Source: Methylophilus sp. 13
GTDB taxonomy: Bacteria; Pseudomonadota; Gammaproteobacteria; Burkholderiales; Methylophilaceae
Direction: 5' to 3'
NCBI RefSeq assembly: GCF_015354335.1
Contig: NZ_JADKYR010000002.1
Coordinates: 186,001 to 250,000 of the forward strand
DNA length: 64,000 nt
Shown here: positions 10,609-20,116 of the stretch, piece after piece
How positions within the stretch are numbered: the first letter of the stretch is position 1
Layout of the letters: each line of letters begins with the position of its first letter
Position numbers and translations under genes: made by a program
Notes under the pieces: model-generated
The model's database searches: none
Told to the model about the DNA's origin: nothing
What the model saw: only the letters and a program-made list of their open reading frames with translations

Positions 10609-10640
10609 GAGAGTCCTTCAGTCATACGGCAAACAAAAAA

Positions 10641-10658
10641 AGGGACCTTGCGGTCCCT
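10641..10658 (-). terminator. Intrinsic terminator of sppA
   Basis: Read on the minus strand, a 7-bp GC-rich stem (10652-10658 with 10641-10647, 4-base loop) is followed by a run of seven T, 19 bases after the sppA stop codon. This separates sppA from the acetyltransferase gene. Confidence 0.8.
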
Positions 10659-10676
10659 TTGTATCCCTTTCAAAGG

Positions 10677-11660
10677 TTATCGCAAGGTGGGCAGCAGATT
10701 TTTTGCGCTCACGCCCAGCTCTTGTGCCATGCTGGCCCCCAACTTCTTGGCAAAGCGATCAACAACCGTCTCCTGGTAGGTGAAATCAACAATCTCAGCC
10801 TGCTTGATCACTTCACGGGCGACGTATTCTGCGCTGCCTTGCGCATCCGCAAGACCCAGCTTGATACTTTCTTCGCCGTTCCAGAACAGGCCACTAAAGG
10901 TGTCTGCATCTTCCTTGAGGCGGCTACCGCGGCCTTCACGCACCACGGTGATAAATTGCTGGTGGATTTGATTGAGCATGCTTTGCGCAAACGCCTGCTG
11001 CTTTGGATTGACCGGTGAGAATGGATCCAGCATGCCTTTGTTTTCGCCAGCGGTCATCAAACGGCGCTCTACCCCCACCTTTTTCATGGCTTCAGTAAAA
11101 CCGTAGCCATCCATTAGCACGCCGATGGAGCCAACGATACTGGCTTTATCGACAAATATTTTGTCCGCTGCGACGGCAATGTAATAGCCTCCCGAAGCGC
11201 AGATATCCTCAACCACGGCGTAAACGGGAATTTCCGGGTGCAATTTGCGCTGACGGTGAATTTCATCATTGATGATGCCTGCTTGTACCGGACTGCCACC
11301 TGGACTGTTGATACGCAAGATAATACCCTTGGTGCCCTTGTTGTCGTAAGCATCATTGAGGCTGCTGATCACCGCATCGGCATTGACTTGGCCACCGGCC
11401 TCAATCACGCCGGAAATGTCGATCAGCGCAGTGTGGGCAATAGAGGTGCTTTTACTTTGCCCGACCCAGCCCAACAACATCATGAGCAGGAAGAACAGAT
11501 AGATAAACGTCAGCGACTTGAACAACACAGACCAGCGTCTGGCTGTTTTTTGCTCCTGCAATCCGGCCAGTGCAATTTTTTCTACCGTGCGCAAAGCCCA
11601 ATCCTGCGAGGCAGGGCTCGGTTGTGTGTCTGAGGATGGCGTATGGTTTTCTTGCATCAT
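10677..11660 (-). CDS. sppA: SppA-type signal peptide peptidase (S49 family)
   Basis: 327 residues, so the short single-protease-domain form rather than the 618-residue E. coli SppA. One N-terminal membrane segment (about 49-66, LTFIYLFFLLMMLLGWV) is followed by the S49 domain. The catalytic serine is in DICASGGYYIAVAADKI and the catalytic lysine in the DKASIVGSIGV stretch, with the upstream LRINSPGGSPVQ oxyanion motif. S49 proteases degrade remnant signal peptides and other membrane peptides at the periplasmic face. Confidence 0.92.
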   Translation of the reverse strand: MMQENHTPSSDTQPSPASQDWALRTVEKIALAGLQEQKTARRWSVLFKSLTFIYLFFLLMMLLGWVGQSKSTSIAHTALIDISGVIEAGGQVNADAVISSLNDAYDNKGTKGIILRINSPGGSPVQAGIINDEIHRQRKLHPEIPVYAVVEDICASGGYYIAVAADKIFVDKASIVGSIGVLMDGYGFTEAMKKVGVERRLMTAGENKGMLDPFSPVNPKQQAFAQSMLNQIHQQFITVVREGRGSRLKEDADTFSGLFWNGEESIKLGLADAQGSAEYVAREVIKQAEIVDFTYQETVVDRFAKKLGASMAQELGVSAKNLLPTLR

Positions 11661-11766
11661 TCAACTTTCGTCTATTAATTTTTAGCTATTCTAGCAATAT
11701 TTGTGTGCTCGCCGTTGGCTATTTAAGCAATGAGGCAGAGGCTGTCACACGGACGAATCCTCATCA

Positions 11767-12117
11767 CTAAAACTGATCGAGATGGACCGTGATCATGCCA
11801 TCGGCTTCAGTAACAGGGATGGATGACAGGCGTTTGCCCTGGCATGGCCCCACCACACAATAGCCGGTTTCTGGCGCGTACATGGCTCCATGCGTCGCAC
11901 AGATCAACCACTCTTGTGTCATGTTAAAAAATTTACCATGCTCCCAGTCCAGCTCCACCGGCACATGCGCACAGCGATTAACATACGCATAGGGCTTGCC
12001 CTCAAAGCGGACGACAAAGCCTGTGGCATGCGGACCGAACGCCGGGATATCAAAGCGTAACCCATCGCCTTTTTCAGGCAAGGCGGCACTGTCAAAAGTG
12101 ACGGCGTTCAGGCTCAT
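11767..12117 (-). CDS. Rieske [2Fe-2S] ferredoxin-like protein
   Basis: 116 residues, a stand-alone Rieske domain. The two cluster-binding motifs are CAH (RCAHVPVEL, about residue 49) and CATH (LICATHGAMY, about 73); the spacing fits the CxH...CxxH pattern. It resembles dioxygenase-type Rieske ferredoxins and could carry electrons to an unidentified oxygenase or other partner. No oxygenase gene is nearby. Its start overlaps the stop of the upstream HAD gene by 4 bases, so the two are translationally coupled, an arrangement seen in betaproteobacteria next to rluC. Confidence 0.88.
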   Translation of the reverse strand: MSLNAVTFDSAALPEKGDGLRFDIPAFGPHATGFVVRFEGKPYAYVNRCAHVPVELDWEHGKFFNMTQEWLICATHGAMYAPETGYCVVGPCQGKRLSSIPVTEADGMITVHLDQF

Positions 12118-12785
12118 GTCTGCTCCAATAACCAGGCGCTTAATGTTGCCACATCATGAAACAGGTAATCCGGGGAATACTGCTGTAAATGCTCGGCTGT
12201 TTGCGACCCATAACTGACCGCAGCCGTGATCACCCCAGCGTTTTTGCCCATTTGCATATCATATTGTGAGTCGCCTATCATCAAGGTACGCTCTGGCATC
12301 ACCACCAGTTCGTCCATGAGCGCATCCAGCATTTGCGGATGCGGTTTTGAAAAACACTCATCCACGGTTTTGGTGGCATTAAAGCACCTGGCCAGGCCCG
12401 ATTGTTGCAAAGCAGTATTTAAGCCACGCCGCCCTTTGCCTGTCGCGACCGCCTGCTTGCAACCTTTGCGGTCGATGGCAATAATCGTTTCGGCAATGCC
12501 TTCAAACAATACAATATTGTTTTCATTGTTGTAATAGTTACGGTTGTAATTGGAGACCAGGGCCTGTGCCTGAAACTCTGGAATATCACCAAACAGTACT
12601 TCTATGGATTCGCGCAGTCCCAGGCCGATAATGCTACGCGCACGTGCTTCGGTCAGGCCGGGTAGGCCTGCCTGTTCTGCGGCCTTAATCAGCGCCTGAG
12701 AAATCAAACCGGTAGAATCTGCAATGGTGCCATCCCAATCCCAGACAATTAAATCAAACTGTTTCACTAAATCAGACTTCTTCAC
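12114..12785 (-). CDS. HAD-superfamily phosphatase, phosphoglycolate phosphatase-like
   Basis: 223 residues. HAD motif I is DWDGTIADS (nucleophile Asp near residue 15), motif II is in AVATGKGRRGL, and motif III/IV is KPHPQMLD...MIGDSQYDMQMGKNAG. The cap is the helical C1 type. This pattern is that of Gph/PGP-like phosphatases, often placed next to rluC. The substrate is uncertain (2-phosphoglycolate, or a nucleotide or sugar phosphate). It overlaps the Rieske gene by 4 bases and follows rluC by 55 bases on the same strand. Confidence 0.87.
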   Translation of the reverse strand: MKKSDLVKQFDLIVWDWDGTIADSTGLISQALIKAAEQAGLPGLTEARARSIIGLGLRESIEVLFGDIPEFQAQALVSNYNRNYYNNENNIVLFEGIAETIIAIDRKGCKQAVATGKGRRGLNTALQQSGLARCFNATKTVDECFSKPHPQMLDALMDELVVMPERTLMIGDSQYDMQMGKNAGVITAAVSYGSQTAEHLQQYSPDYLFHDVATLSAWLLEQT

Positions 12786-12840
12786 TCAGCAAACTTTCTT
12801 TAAAACTCAACATTGATGCGGCCAGAACACACGACCAACT

Positions 12841-13959
12841 TTATTTTACGGCCTGAAGTTGACGTTGTTGTTGCAAAAAGCTTTCTAATTCTGCCGGCAA
12901 CGGTGCCACCAAATGCAGGGGCTCTCCCGTCAGCGGATGGGCAATCCGCGTCTCGCTGGAATGCAAAAACATGCGTTTCAAGCCCTGCTTGCTTAATTGC
13001 TTGTTCAAGGCAAAGTCACCATATTTATCGTCGCCCAGAATCGGGAAGCCCAAATGAGACAACTGCACCCGCAACTGGTGCGTACGTCCGGTGATTAATT
13101 TGGCTTGTAAAAAACTGTACTGTCCCAACACGGATTGCAGGTAAAACCAGGTTTCAGAGATTTGCGTTTCCACCTCAAACTTGCCTTTGGCCGCGTGTCG
13201 CTTGGCGGTCAAGCCACTTGCCTTGAGTGACTTTCTGCCGCCCGCTTCGTGATTGAGCAAAGGTTCATCGACGACTTGCACCCTACGCTCACCACTTTCT
13301 GTCACGTATTTTTGCAAATCCAGGGTGACTTTCTTTTTCGCCTCTGTCCACTGCCCCTGCACCAGGATTAAATAGCGTTTATCCATATGATGATGGCGCA
13401 TGGCTTCGTGCAAGGCAGTCAAGGCCGAGCGTTTTTTGGCAATCATCAATACGCCGGAGGTTTCACGGTCCAGACGATGCACCAACTCGAGAAATTTGGC
13501 TTGCGGCCGCTCCAGGCGCAATTGCTCAATCACGCCCAGACTAATGCCACTGCCACCATGCACCGCCATCCCGGCCGGTTTATTCAGCGCCAGCATGGCA
13601 TCATCTTCATAAATCACTTGCTCGGCTAACTTGGCCTTGACCGTGGGAGCAGCTGGCTTGGCTGCCGCTTCCGCAAGGCGAATGGGCGGCACGCGCACTT
13701 CATCGCCCAGTTGCAATCGGTATTCTGCATCAACGCGCTTCTTATTGACGCGGACTTCGCCACTGCGCAAAATCCGGTAAATATGGCTTTTAGGCACGCC
13801 TTTGAGCACCTTGGTCAGAAAGTTATCTACCCGCTGTGTTTCAGATGCCTCGTCCACCATCAAGAATGTGACGCGATCACTGGCGGGCCTGGGCTCGGAA
13901 TCGAGGCTGGAAGCCATTGCGGCCGTCGCGGATGTAGATGATCGTAATTGTGAGCTCAT
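12841..13959 (-). CDS. rluC: RluC, 23S rRNA pseudouridine(955/2504/2580) synthase
   Basis: 372 residues. An N-terminal S4 RNA-binding domain (about 44-105, QRVDNFLTKVLKGVPKSHIYRILRSGEVRVNKKRV, split here for reading) is followed by the RluA/RluC catalytic domain with the signature HRLDRETSGVL holding the catalytic Asp. The N-terminal ~30 Ser/Ala-rich residues are poorly conserved in the family; a later start is possible. It is divergent from rne, the same rluC/rne arrangement as in E. coli, and heads the reverse group with the HAD and Rieske genes. Confidence 0.93.
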   Translation of the reverse strand: MSSQLRSSTSATAAMASSLDSEPRPASDRVTFLMVDEASETQRVDNFLTKVLKGVPKSHIYRILRSGEVRVNKKRVDAEYRLQLGDEVRVPPIRLAEAAAKPAAPTVKAKLAEQVIYEDDAMLALNKPAGMAVHGGSGISLGVIEQLRLERPQAKFLELVHRLDRETSGVLMIAKKRSALTALHEAMRHHHMDKRYLILVQGQWTEAKKKVTLDLQKYVTESGERRVQVVDEPLLNHEAGGRKSLKASGLTAKRHAAKGKFEVETQISETWFYLQSVLGQYSFLQAKLITGRTHQLRVQLSHLGFPILGDDKYGDFALNKQLSKQGLKRMFLHSSETRIAHPLTGEPLHLVAPLPAELESFLQQQRQLQAVK

Positions 13960-14579
13960 AGTTGCAGGTCGTGCTTTGCTTTATCAGGACTTATGGATAT
14001 ACTGTCGAGATTCTGAATCAATGGTTTACCGGCAAAAGCGACAACATTGCCATGCCGATTTCGAGATGACAAACTGTTTTCATCTCTGACCTGAGAGCCC
14101 TGATATCCGGACTCGCCAGATTTTGGGTCTCGTCACTGCATTCAGAATCAAAAAAATTTTGGTGAATACCGCTCGCCATCAAGTAGCGATAATTAATTAG
14201 AAATGTTTTAACGCGAAGCTCACGCAGAATAAACAAAGAAATGAGCTCGGCGTTAGCCAACCCGAATTTTAACGAAATTGCCCTCTGTTTAGGGTTTTAT
14301 TTTTGCAGTCTATCGCGCTGGACAATACAGGTCACACACTCCTGCCACGCACACACTGCCCCTTGCAGAAACCGAGTCTTCAGCCACATTCAGTGTTGGC
14401 TGCACTCAAGTGCATATTGATGCCTGCCTGCTGCGCTGACAATCTTGTAGCGCACCTCGCAAAAGCCATTGCACATCCCCGGTGACATCTTGGTCACTTC
14501 GTTAAGTTCTGGTGGTTGTTTACGACCACGGCCCGCCCTGCGCACATCTCTATTCTGTGGCTTCGTCTAGGAGCCCTGC
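13960..14579 (+). promoter_or_regulatory. Long rluC-rne intergenic region, probable rne leader
   Basis: 620 bases without a convincing gene. rne mRNAs in other proteobacteria have a long 5' leader through which RNase E autoregulates its own message, and this region fits that role by position and length. A possible weak promoter for rne lies near 14305-14335. A Shine-Dalgarno GGAG lies about 8 bases before the rne ATG. A reverse 80-codon open frame at 14018-14260 has no recognisable features and I do not call it a gene. Confidence 0.5.
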
Positions 14580-17303
14580 ATGAAAAGAATGTTGTTTAAC
14601 GCAACGCAATCAGAAGAATTGCGCGTTGCGATCGTCGATGGACAAAAACTCATCGATCTGGATATTGAACACGCTGGTAAAGAACAGCGCAAAAGTAATA
14701 TCTACAAAGGGGTGATCACCCGTATTGAACCGTCTCTCGAAGCCGCATTTGTCGACTACGGGACTGACAGACACGGCTTTTTGCCGTTCAAGGAAATCGC
14801 CCGCAGTTACTTCCAGGAAAAACCGGACCAAGGACGTGCCCGTATTCAGGACGTGATCAAAGAAGGTCAGGAAGTCATTGTGCAGGTAGACAAAGACGAG
14901 CGCGGCAGCAAAGGCGCTGCGCTGACTACCTTTATCTCGCTGGCTGGCCGTTACCTGGTCTTGATGCCCAACAATCCACGCGGAGGCGGTGTCTCCCGTC
15001 GCGTGGAAGGTGAAGATCGCAATGAGTTGCGCGACACCATGGCGCAACTGGAAGTGCCTAACGGCATGAGCATCATTGCCCGCACTGCTGGCATTGGCCG
15101 CAATGCAGAAGAGCTGCAATGGGATTTGAATTACCTGACCCAATTGTGGCAAGCGATTGAAGATGCCTCCAATTTCCAGCCTGGCGCTTACCTGATTTAC
15201 CAGGAAAGCAGCCTGGTGATCCGCGCTATCCGTGACTACTTCAGTGCTGATATCGGCGAGATCCTGATTGATACCGCTGACGTACACGAGCAAGCCTTGC
15301 AGTTCATGAACCACGTGATGCCAGGCAATGTCACCCGCGTCAAACTGTATCAGGACGAAATTCCGCTGTTCTCCCGCTTCCAGATCGAACATCAGATCGA
15401 ATCTGCGTTTGCGCGTGAAGTACGTCTGCCTTCCGGTGGCGCCATCGTGATCGACCACACCGAAGCACTGGTGTCCATCGACGTCAACTCTGGCCGCTCC
15501 ATCAAAGGCGCAGATATTGAACAAACCGCGTTTAATACCAACCTTGAAGCGGCCGAAGAAGTGGCACGTCAGATGCGTCTGCGTGACCTGGGTGGCCTGG
15601 TGGTCATTGACTTTATTGACATGGAAAACCAGCGCAACCAGCGTGATGTCGAGAATGCCCTGCGCGACGCCTTGCATCACGACCGCGCACGCGTGCAAAT
15701 GGGCAAGATTTCACGCTTTGGCCTGTTGGAAATGTCCCGCCAGCGCCTGCGTCCTAGCCTGGGCGAAACCAACCACATGACCTGCCCACGTTGTAACGGT
15801 ACAGGTCATATCCGCGGCATTGAATCCACGGCACTGCATATCCTGCGCATCACGCAGGAAGAGGCCATGAAGGACAACAGCGCCATCATTCAGGTACAGT
15901 TGCCGGTTGAAGCCGCCACCTTCCTGCTCAATGAAAAACGTGCCGACATCCACAAGATTGAGCAACGTACCGGCGTGGAAGTGATCCTGATTCCTAATAT
16001 CCATATGGAAACGCCAAATTACAACATCTTGCGTATCCGCCATGATGATGTGAACGAAGAAACCACGCAAGCCAGCTACAAGATGGTGGACTTGCCAAGC
16101 GAGTCCGATTACCAGCATCGCCTGGAACAGGCCGCAGCCCCTGCCAAAGCTGAAGCTCTAGTTAAAGGCATTACGCCTGCAACATCGGCCCCGATTGTAG
16201 AAGAGAAACCTGCGCCTGCGCCGGTACAAGTGACTGAGCAGAAAAAGTCATTCTTTGGCGTGATCAAGTCCTGGCTTGGTCTGGACGAAAAAGAAGTGCT
16301 GCCCTCAGAACCTGAAAAACCAGCGCGCGAAAGCAAAGAGCATGGCCGTGACCGGAACAAAAACCGTAACCGTCGTGACCGTCAGCGTGACCGCGGTCAA
16401 GAGCGTAATGAGCGTCCAGCCAATGAACGTACAGGCAAAGAGCAACAGGAAACGCAGCATGGTAGCAAACCTCGCCAGGAGCGTCCGGCACAGGAAAAAC
16501 CTGCGCAGAGAGAACGTCAAGAGCGCCAAGCCAATCAAGAAGTCAAAGCAGAGACCAATCAGCCCGCATTGACCGCACAATCAGGCGACAACAAGCAGGA
16601 ACGTGGTGAGCGCGGCAACCGCCGTAACCGTCATGGCCGCCGTGATCGCCGTAACCGTGATGAAGCACCTAACCAGAACGTTGTAGAGTCTGAAAACAGT
16701 GTGGTGACTGAAACTGCTGCATCCGTCAATCTTGCCGCTGCACCAGTTGTTGCTGACACAGTGCCTACGTTTGCGGTGGCAGAAACAACTGCCACAGTTA
16801 GCCCAGTAGAAGTAGTGGCTGCCGCACCAATCGTGGAGAGCCCGGCTGCCGCAGTGGAAGCACCCGTTGAAGACACCGCCATCCAAACCGCAGATGACAA
16901 TCAGACTGAAGCGCCCAAGGCACAAAAACCTGCGCGCAATCGTTCAAGAGCAGGCAAGCCAGCAGGAAAAGCCAAAGCGAAACAGGCTGATCAGGCGGTA
17001 GACACCAGCGGGATTGAATTGGTGGAAACCGCTGCAACGTCCTCCCCTGTGGTGACTGAAACCACTGAAGCTCCAGCGGACGCGAAAAAGAAACCGGCCC
17101 GTAAACGCAAGCCATCCACGGCAAAAACCACAGAAGCCCAGGCGGACAGTGGCATTCAACTGGTAGAGACCAAAGCAGAAGTGGTGAATACGGGCGTGGA
17201 AGCCACCCAAAAAACCAAAAAGCCACGTAATGCGGCTAAATGGAAAAAAGATGAGGCCGGCACCGGTGAAGATGGACTGGTGATGGTAGAGACTCAGAAG
17301 TAA
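14580..17303 (+). CDS. rne: Ribonuclease E
   Basis: 907 residues. The N-terminal catalytic half carries the S1 domain (about 36-120), the 5'-sensor, and the DNase I-like domain with catalytic aspartates in SIDVNSGRS and VIDFIDMEN. The zinc-link CPRCNGTGH (about 402-410) holds the tetramer together. The C-terminal ~380 residues are low-complexity: Arg/Glu/Gln-rich (about 585-700), then Ala/Val/Pro-rich with Lys/Arg clusters, as expected for the degradosome scaffold and RNA-binding region. RNase E starts most mRNA decay and processes rRNA and tRNA. It is monocistronic, ended by a strong bidirectional terminator. Confidence 0.96.
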   Translation: MKRMLFNATQSEELRVAIVDGQKLIDLDIEHAGKEQRKSNIYKGVITRIEPSLEAAFVDYGTDRHGFLPFKEIARSYFQEKPDQGRARIQDVIKEGQEVIVQVDKDERGSKGAALTTFISLAGRYLVLMPNNPRGGGVSRRVEGEDRNELRDTMAQLEVPNGMSIIARTAGIGRNAEELQWDLNYLTQLWQAIEDASNFQPGAYLIYQESSLVIRAIRDYFSADIGEILIDTADVHEQALQFMNHVMPGNVTRVKLYQDEIPLFSRFQIEHQIESAFAREVRLPSGGAIVIDHTEALVSIDVNSGRSIKGADIEQTAFNTNLEAAEEVARQMRLRDLGGLVVIDFIDMENQRNQRDVENALRDALHHDRARVQMGKISRFGLLEMSRQRLRPSLGETNHMTCPRCNGTGHIRGIESTALHILRITQEEAMKDNSAIIQVQLPVEAATFLLNEKRADIHKIEQRTGVEVILIPNIHMETPNYNILRIRHDDVNEETTQASYKMVDLPSESDYQHRLEQAAAPAKAEALVKGITPATSAPIVEEKPAPAPVQVTEQKKSFFGVIKSWLGLDEKEVLPSEPEKPARESKEHGRDRNKNRNRRDRQRDRGQERNERPANERTGKEQQETQHGSKPRQERPAQEKPAQRERQERQANQEVKAETNQPALTAQSGDNKQERGERGNRRNRHGRRDRRNRDEAPNQNVVESENSVVTETAASVNLAAAPVVADTVPTFAVAETTATVSPVEVVAAAPIVESPAAAVEAPVEDTAIQTADDNQTEAPKAQKPARNRSRAGKPAGKAKAKQADQAVDTSGIELVETAATSSPVVTETTEAPADAKKKPARKRKPSTAKTTEAQADSGIQLVETKAEVVNTGVEATQKTKKPRNAAKWKKDEAGTGEDGLVMVETQK

Positions 17304-17318
17304 AACGCTGAGTATGAT

Positions 17319-17350
17319 AAAAAAGAGGGCCTGTCAGGCCCTCTTTTTTT
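17319..17350. terminator. Bidirectional terminator between rne and crcB
   Basis: A GC-rich stem (AGAGGGCCTG with CAGGCCCTCT) is flanked by six A on the left and seven T on the right, so it reads as an intrinsic terminator in both directions, for rne (+) and crcB (-). Confidence 0.9.
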
Positions 17351-17365
17351 ATGGCATCAATGGTA

Positions 17366-17746
17366 TTACCAACTGGAGTGCAAACGCACGACACTCCAAT
17401 AGCCGACTATCGTCAGCAAGATAGAGACCACCACATGCGAGGTGACATAAAGCAACATTCCACCGTAATTTTGCTTTTGTAACAAGCTGAAAGCTTCTGC
17501 CGAAAAGGTTGAGAAAGTGGTTAACCCGCCCAAAAAACCGGTTGTCATCAACAAGCGCCACTCCATAGACAGGGTTGGAATCACCTGCAAGATACCCAAC
17601 GCAATGCCCATTAACAGGCCCCCAATGGCATTGGCGAGAAAAGTGCCGAGCGGAATCAGTCCACCTTGATTCAAGCTCAATGCCAGGCCCCATCTGATCC
17701 ATGCACCAACACTGGCACCGAATGCGACTGCTAGCCATGATTTCAT
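17366..17746 (-). CDS. crcB: CrcB/Fluc fluoride ion channel
   Basis: 126 residues with four hydrophobic segments. The family signatures GASVGAWIRWG (residues 10-20), GTFLANAIGG (with the pore-lining Asn) and TGFLGGLTTFSTFS (about 69-82, with the Phe box and Na+-binding TM3 break) are all visible. These small proteins form dual-topology dimers that export fluoride. I looked for a crcB (fluoride) riboswitch in the bases before the start and saw none. Confidence 0.94.
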   Translation of the reverse strand: MKSWLAVAFGASVGAWIRWGLALSLNQGGLIPLGTFLANAIGGLLMGIALGILQVIPTLSMEWRLLMTTGFLGGLTTFSTFSAEAFSLLQKQNYGGMLLYVTSHVVVSILLTIVGYWSVVRLHSSW

Positions 17747-17835
17747 TTGAATATCCTTCTAAAACGTGAACAGGCAATGTATCATAAGTTTAAAAACATT
17801 CAGCTTCAACCGCCCGTTGATTTAAAGAGATTGCC

Positions 17836-19293
17836 TTGCGTTTACTATTCGTTACTTCAGAAGTTTTCCCGTTAATCAAAACAGGTGGTTTGGCAGATGT
17901 CAGTGGTGCACTCCCCACCGCCCTCGCTAGCAGTGACACAGAGATTCAAATTCTGTTACCGGCTTATCGTGGCATGCTGGCGCAATGTAGTTCGCCCAAA
18001 CACTTGGGCAGCTTACAGCCCTTCCATGATATCCGCTGCGAGCTCTACAAAACTTTGTTACCAGGCACCAATATCCCCTTGCTACTCATAGACTGCCCTG
18101 CGCTCTATGACCGGGATGGCGGCCCTTACCATCACCCGCTTCATGGGGAGTGGGAAGATAACCCGTTGCGGTTTGGGGTGTTGTCAAAAGTGGCAGCCAT
18201 GCTGGCGATGCCTAACATGCTGCAGGCCTGGCAGCCAGAGATCGTCCATTGCAATGACTGGCAAACTGGATTAACACCCTACTACCTCAAGCAAATGGGC
18301 AGTCAGGCCAAGTCCGTGTTCAGCATCCACAACCTGGCCTTCCAAGGCAACTTTCATGCTGACTGGCGCTATCGATTAACCCTCAACCTTGAGGACTATC
18401 AGGCAGAAGGCTACGAGTTTTATGGCCAGGTCTCATTCATGAAGTCCGGCCTGTTTTACGCCGATGCTTTATCAACCGTCAGCCCAACCTATGCTCGTGA
18501 AATTCAAACCGATCAGTTTGGTTTTGGTTTTCAAGGCTTGCTGCAGCATCGTGCGGCAGATTTAACCGGGATTTTGAATGGCATCGATACCGAAATCTGG
18601 AATCCCGCACAAGACCCTTACTTACCAGCACACTACACTGCCAGTGCGTTATCCGGCAAGCAAGCGATCAAGCAAGCCTTGCAGGCAGAATTAGGACTGC
18701 GTCAGCAAGCAGATACGCCACTATTGGGGGTCGTTAGTCGCCTCACCTATCAAAAAGGGCTGGATATGCTGATCGAGATTGCTGACTCACTGCTTGGCAG
18801 CGGTTGTCAATTAGCCGTGCTTGGCAGTGGTGAGGCCAGCATGCAACGGCAGTATCTGAGTTTAATGCAACGCTATCCTGGACAAGTGGCCGTGACCATC
18901 GGCTATAACGAGCCACTCTCGCACCGTATCATGGCCGGTACCGATATTTTTGTCATGCCCTCGCGGTTTGAGCCCTGCGGGCTGAACCAGATGTATGGCT
19001 TGCGATATGGCACGATTCCCGTAGTCGCCAATACTGGTGGACTGGCAGACTCAGTGCATGGCGGCGAAATCAATGCACGAGGAGTTCCCGGCACGATGAC
19101 TGGATGGGTCATGGCTGACAATGACGCATCGACACTTTTGGTCACATTACAAACTGCGATACAGGTTTATGCCAATTCTGGTCAGTGGCAACAGCTGCAA
19201 CGGCAAGCGATGCAACAGGATGTGAGCTGGGAAACCAGCGCCCAACACTATCAAACACTGTACCAAAACGTGCTTTCAAGCCCAAAAGCCTGA
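17836..19293 (+). CDS. glgA: GlgA, glycogen synthase (ADP-glucose)
   Basis: 485 residues, GT5 family. The start is a TTG at 17836, chosen because the protein then begins MRLLFVTSEVFPLIKTGGLA, the conserved GlgA N-terminus with the KTGGL ADP-glucose site, and AAAGAGA lies 5-11 bases upstream. Later motifs: NDWQTG, SRLTYQKGLDM, and the C-terminal PSRFEPCGLNQMYGLRYG with the catalytic Glu. It extends alpha-1,4-glucan chains. No other glycogen genes are in the window. Its 3' region holds a sigma-54-like promoter and a terminator. Confidence 0.93.
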   Translation: MRLLFVTSEVFPLIKTGGLADVSGALPTALASSDTEIQILLPAYRGMLAQCSSPKHLGSLQPFHDIRCELYKTLLPGTNIPLLLIDCPALYDRDGGPYHHPLHGEWEDNPLRFGVLSKVAAMLAMPNMLQAWQPEIVHCNDWQTGLTPYYLKQMGSQAKSVFSIHNLAFQGNFHADWRYRLTLNLEDYQAEGYEFYGQVSFMKSGLFYADALSTVSPTYAREIQTDQFGFGFQGLLQHRAADLTGILNGIDTEIWNPAQDPYLPAHYTASALSGKQAIKQALQAELGLRQQADTPLLGVVSRLTYQKGLDMLIEIADSLLGSGCQLAVLGSGEASMQRQYLSLMQRYPGQVAVTIGYNEPLSHRIMAGTDIFVMPSRFEPCGLNQMYGLRYGTIPVVANTGGLADSVHGGEINARGVPGTMTGWVMADNDASTLLVTLQTAIQVYANSGQWQQLQRQAMQQDVSWETSAQHYQTLYQNVLSSPKA

Positions 19294-19324
19294 TTTTTAA
19301 AGCCAGAGAGACAAAAAGGAGAAG

Positions 19325-19340
19325 TTGGCACGGAAGCTGC
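19325..19340 (+). promoter_or_regulatory. Sigma-54 promoter match (-24/-12) downstream of glgA
   Basis: TTGGCACG-N4-CTGC: the -24 element is a perfect match to the YTGGCACG consensus, the -12 element differs at one base (CTGC for TTGC), and GG and GC are separated by exactly 10 bases. The predicted start point is about 19352. The next forward gene is more than 700 bases away beyond a terminator, so the promoter does not obviously serve a protein gene. Confidence 0.6.
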
Positions 19341-19351
19341 TTATTACTAAT

Positions 19352-19410
19352 CAAGCTTCTCCAAAGCTAACTTCTCCTCCCTCAAGACGCCGAATAGGCG
19401 TCTTTTTTTT
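19352..19410 (+). ncRNA. Candidate small RNA from the sigma-54-like promoter, ending at the glgA terminator
   Basis: The predicted ~55-nt transcript carries two CTTCTCC motifs (19356-19362 and 19371-19377, the second extended to CTCCTCCC), complementary to GGAGAAG Shine-Dalgarno-like sequences. It then forms the terminator stem 19385-19403. In the longer glgA transcript the motif at 19369-19378 would be sequestered by the perfect 10-base complement at 19317-19326, whereas in the short RNA it would be free. No ORF is present. The call rests on pattern only; the RNA could equally be just the glgA 3' UTR. Confidence 0.4.
19385..19410 (+). terminator. Intrinsic terminator after glgA
   Basis: A 7-bp stem (AGACGCC 19385-19391, GGCGTCT 19397-19403) with a 5-base loop runs directly into a T-run to 19410. 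It ends the glgA transcript and any RNA started at the sigma-54-like site before it. Confidence 0.9.
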
Positions 19411-19432
19411 GCCTGAATTCAGACTCAGTCGC

Positions 19433-19999
19433 TTATTCAGCGGCCGCAGGTGGTGTCATATTCAAAAAGTGTTCACGGTAATACTTGAGCTCATCAATCG
19501 ACTCATAAATATCCGCCAGGGCTTCATGACGGCTGGCTTTTTTAAATCCCGCATAAATATCCGGGCGCCAGCGACGTGATAACTCTTTAAACACGCTTAC
19601 ATCAAGATTGCGGTAATGGAAAAATGACTCCAGACGCGGCATGTAACGCGCCATAAAGCGTCTGTCCTGGCAGATGGAATTGCCACACATCGGCGACTTG
19701 CCTGCAGGCACATGCTCTTTCAAGAATGCCAGCATGGCATCTGTTGCCGCTTCTTCATCCAGGATCGATGCCTTGACCTTATCGATCAAGCCACTCCGGC
19801 CATGCGTGCCTTTATTCCAGGCATCCATGCCATCGAGTACCGCGTCAGACTGATGAATGACCAGCACAGGGGACTCTGCAATCACATTTAATTGTGCATC
19901 GGTGACGACGGCAGCTAATTCCAGAATGCGGTCCGTGTCAGGCAGTAAACCGCTCATCTCCATATCCAGCCAGATTAAATTGTCCTGATTAGTTGCCAA
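19433..19999 (-). CDS. orn: Oligoribonuclease
   Basis: 188 residues if started at the TTG at 19999. That start has GAGAGG 8 bases upstream and makes the protein begin [17 protein letters not shown], aligning with known Orn N-termini; upstream ATGs at 20026 and 20017 are alternatives. The DEDDh exonuclease residues are visible: DMEMSG (D, E), the DRRF region and the C-terminal [10 protein letters not shown] (H, D). Orn degrades 2-5-nt RNA to mononucleotides and is usually essential. It is divergent from the M48 protease gene, a common betaproteobacterial arrangement. Confidence 0.94.
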   Translation of the reverse strand: MATNQDNLIWLDMEMSGLLPDTDRILELAAVVTDAQLNVIAESPVLVIHQSDAVLDGMDAWNKGTHGRSGLIDKVKASILDEEAATDAMLAFLKEHVPAGKSPMCGNSICQDRRFMARYMPRLESFFHYRNLDVSVFKELSRRWRPDIYAGFKKASRHEALADIYESIDELKYYREHFLNMTPPAAAE

Positions 20000-20116
20000 T
20001 TGTGTGCCTCTCGTCATGATTTCCATTAAAATGAAACATTATATTCAGTTCAGTGAACAAGGTGGAGTTAAATCCATCAAAATAGCTAACTGAAATCATT
20101 CATCATCATTACTGTT

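Noticed and set aside
14018-14260. 80-codon reverse frame in the rluC-rne gap
   Set aside because: No recognisable motif and a location inside the probable rne leader; it looks like a chance open frame.
17747-17835. Possible fluoride (crcB) riboswitch upstream of crcB
   Set aside because: The short region between crcB and glgA lacks the conserved crcB-motif core on either strand and is too short for a full aptamer plus expression platform.
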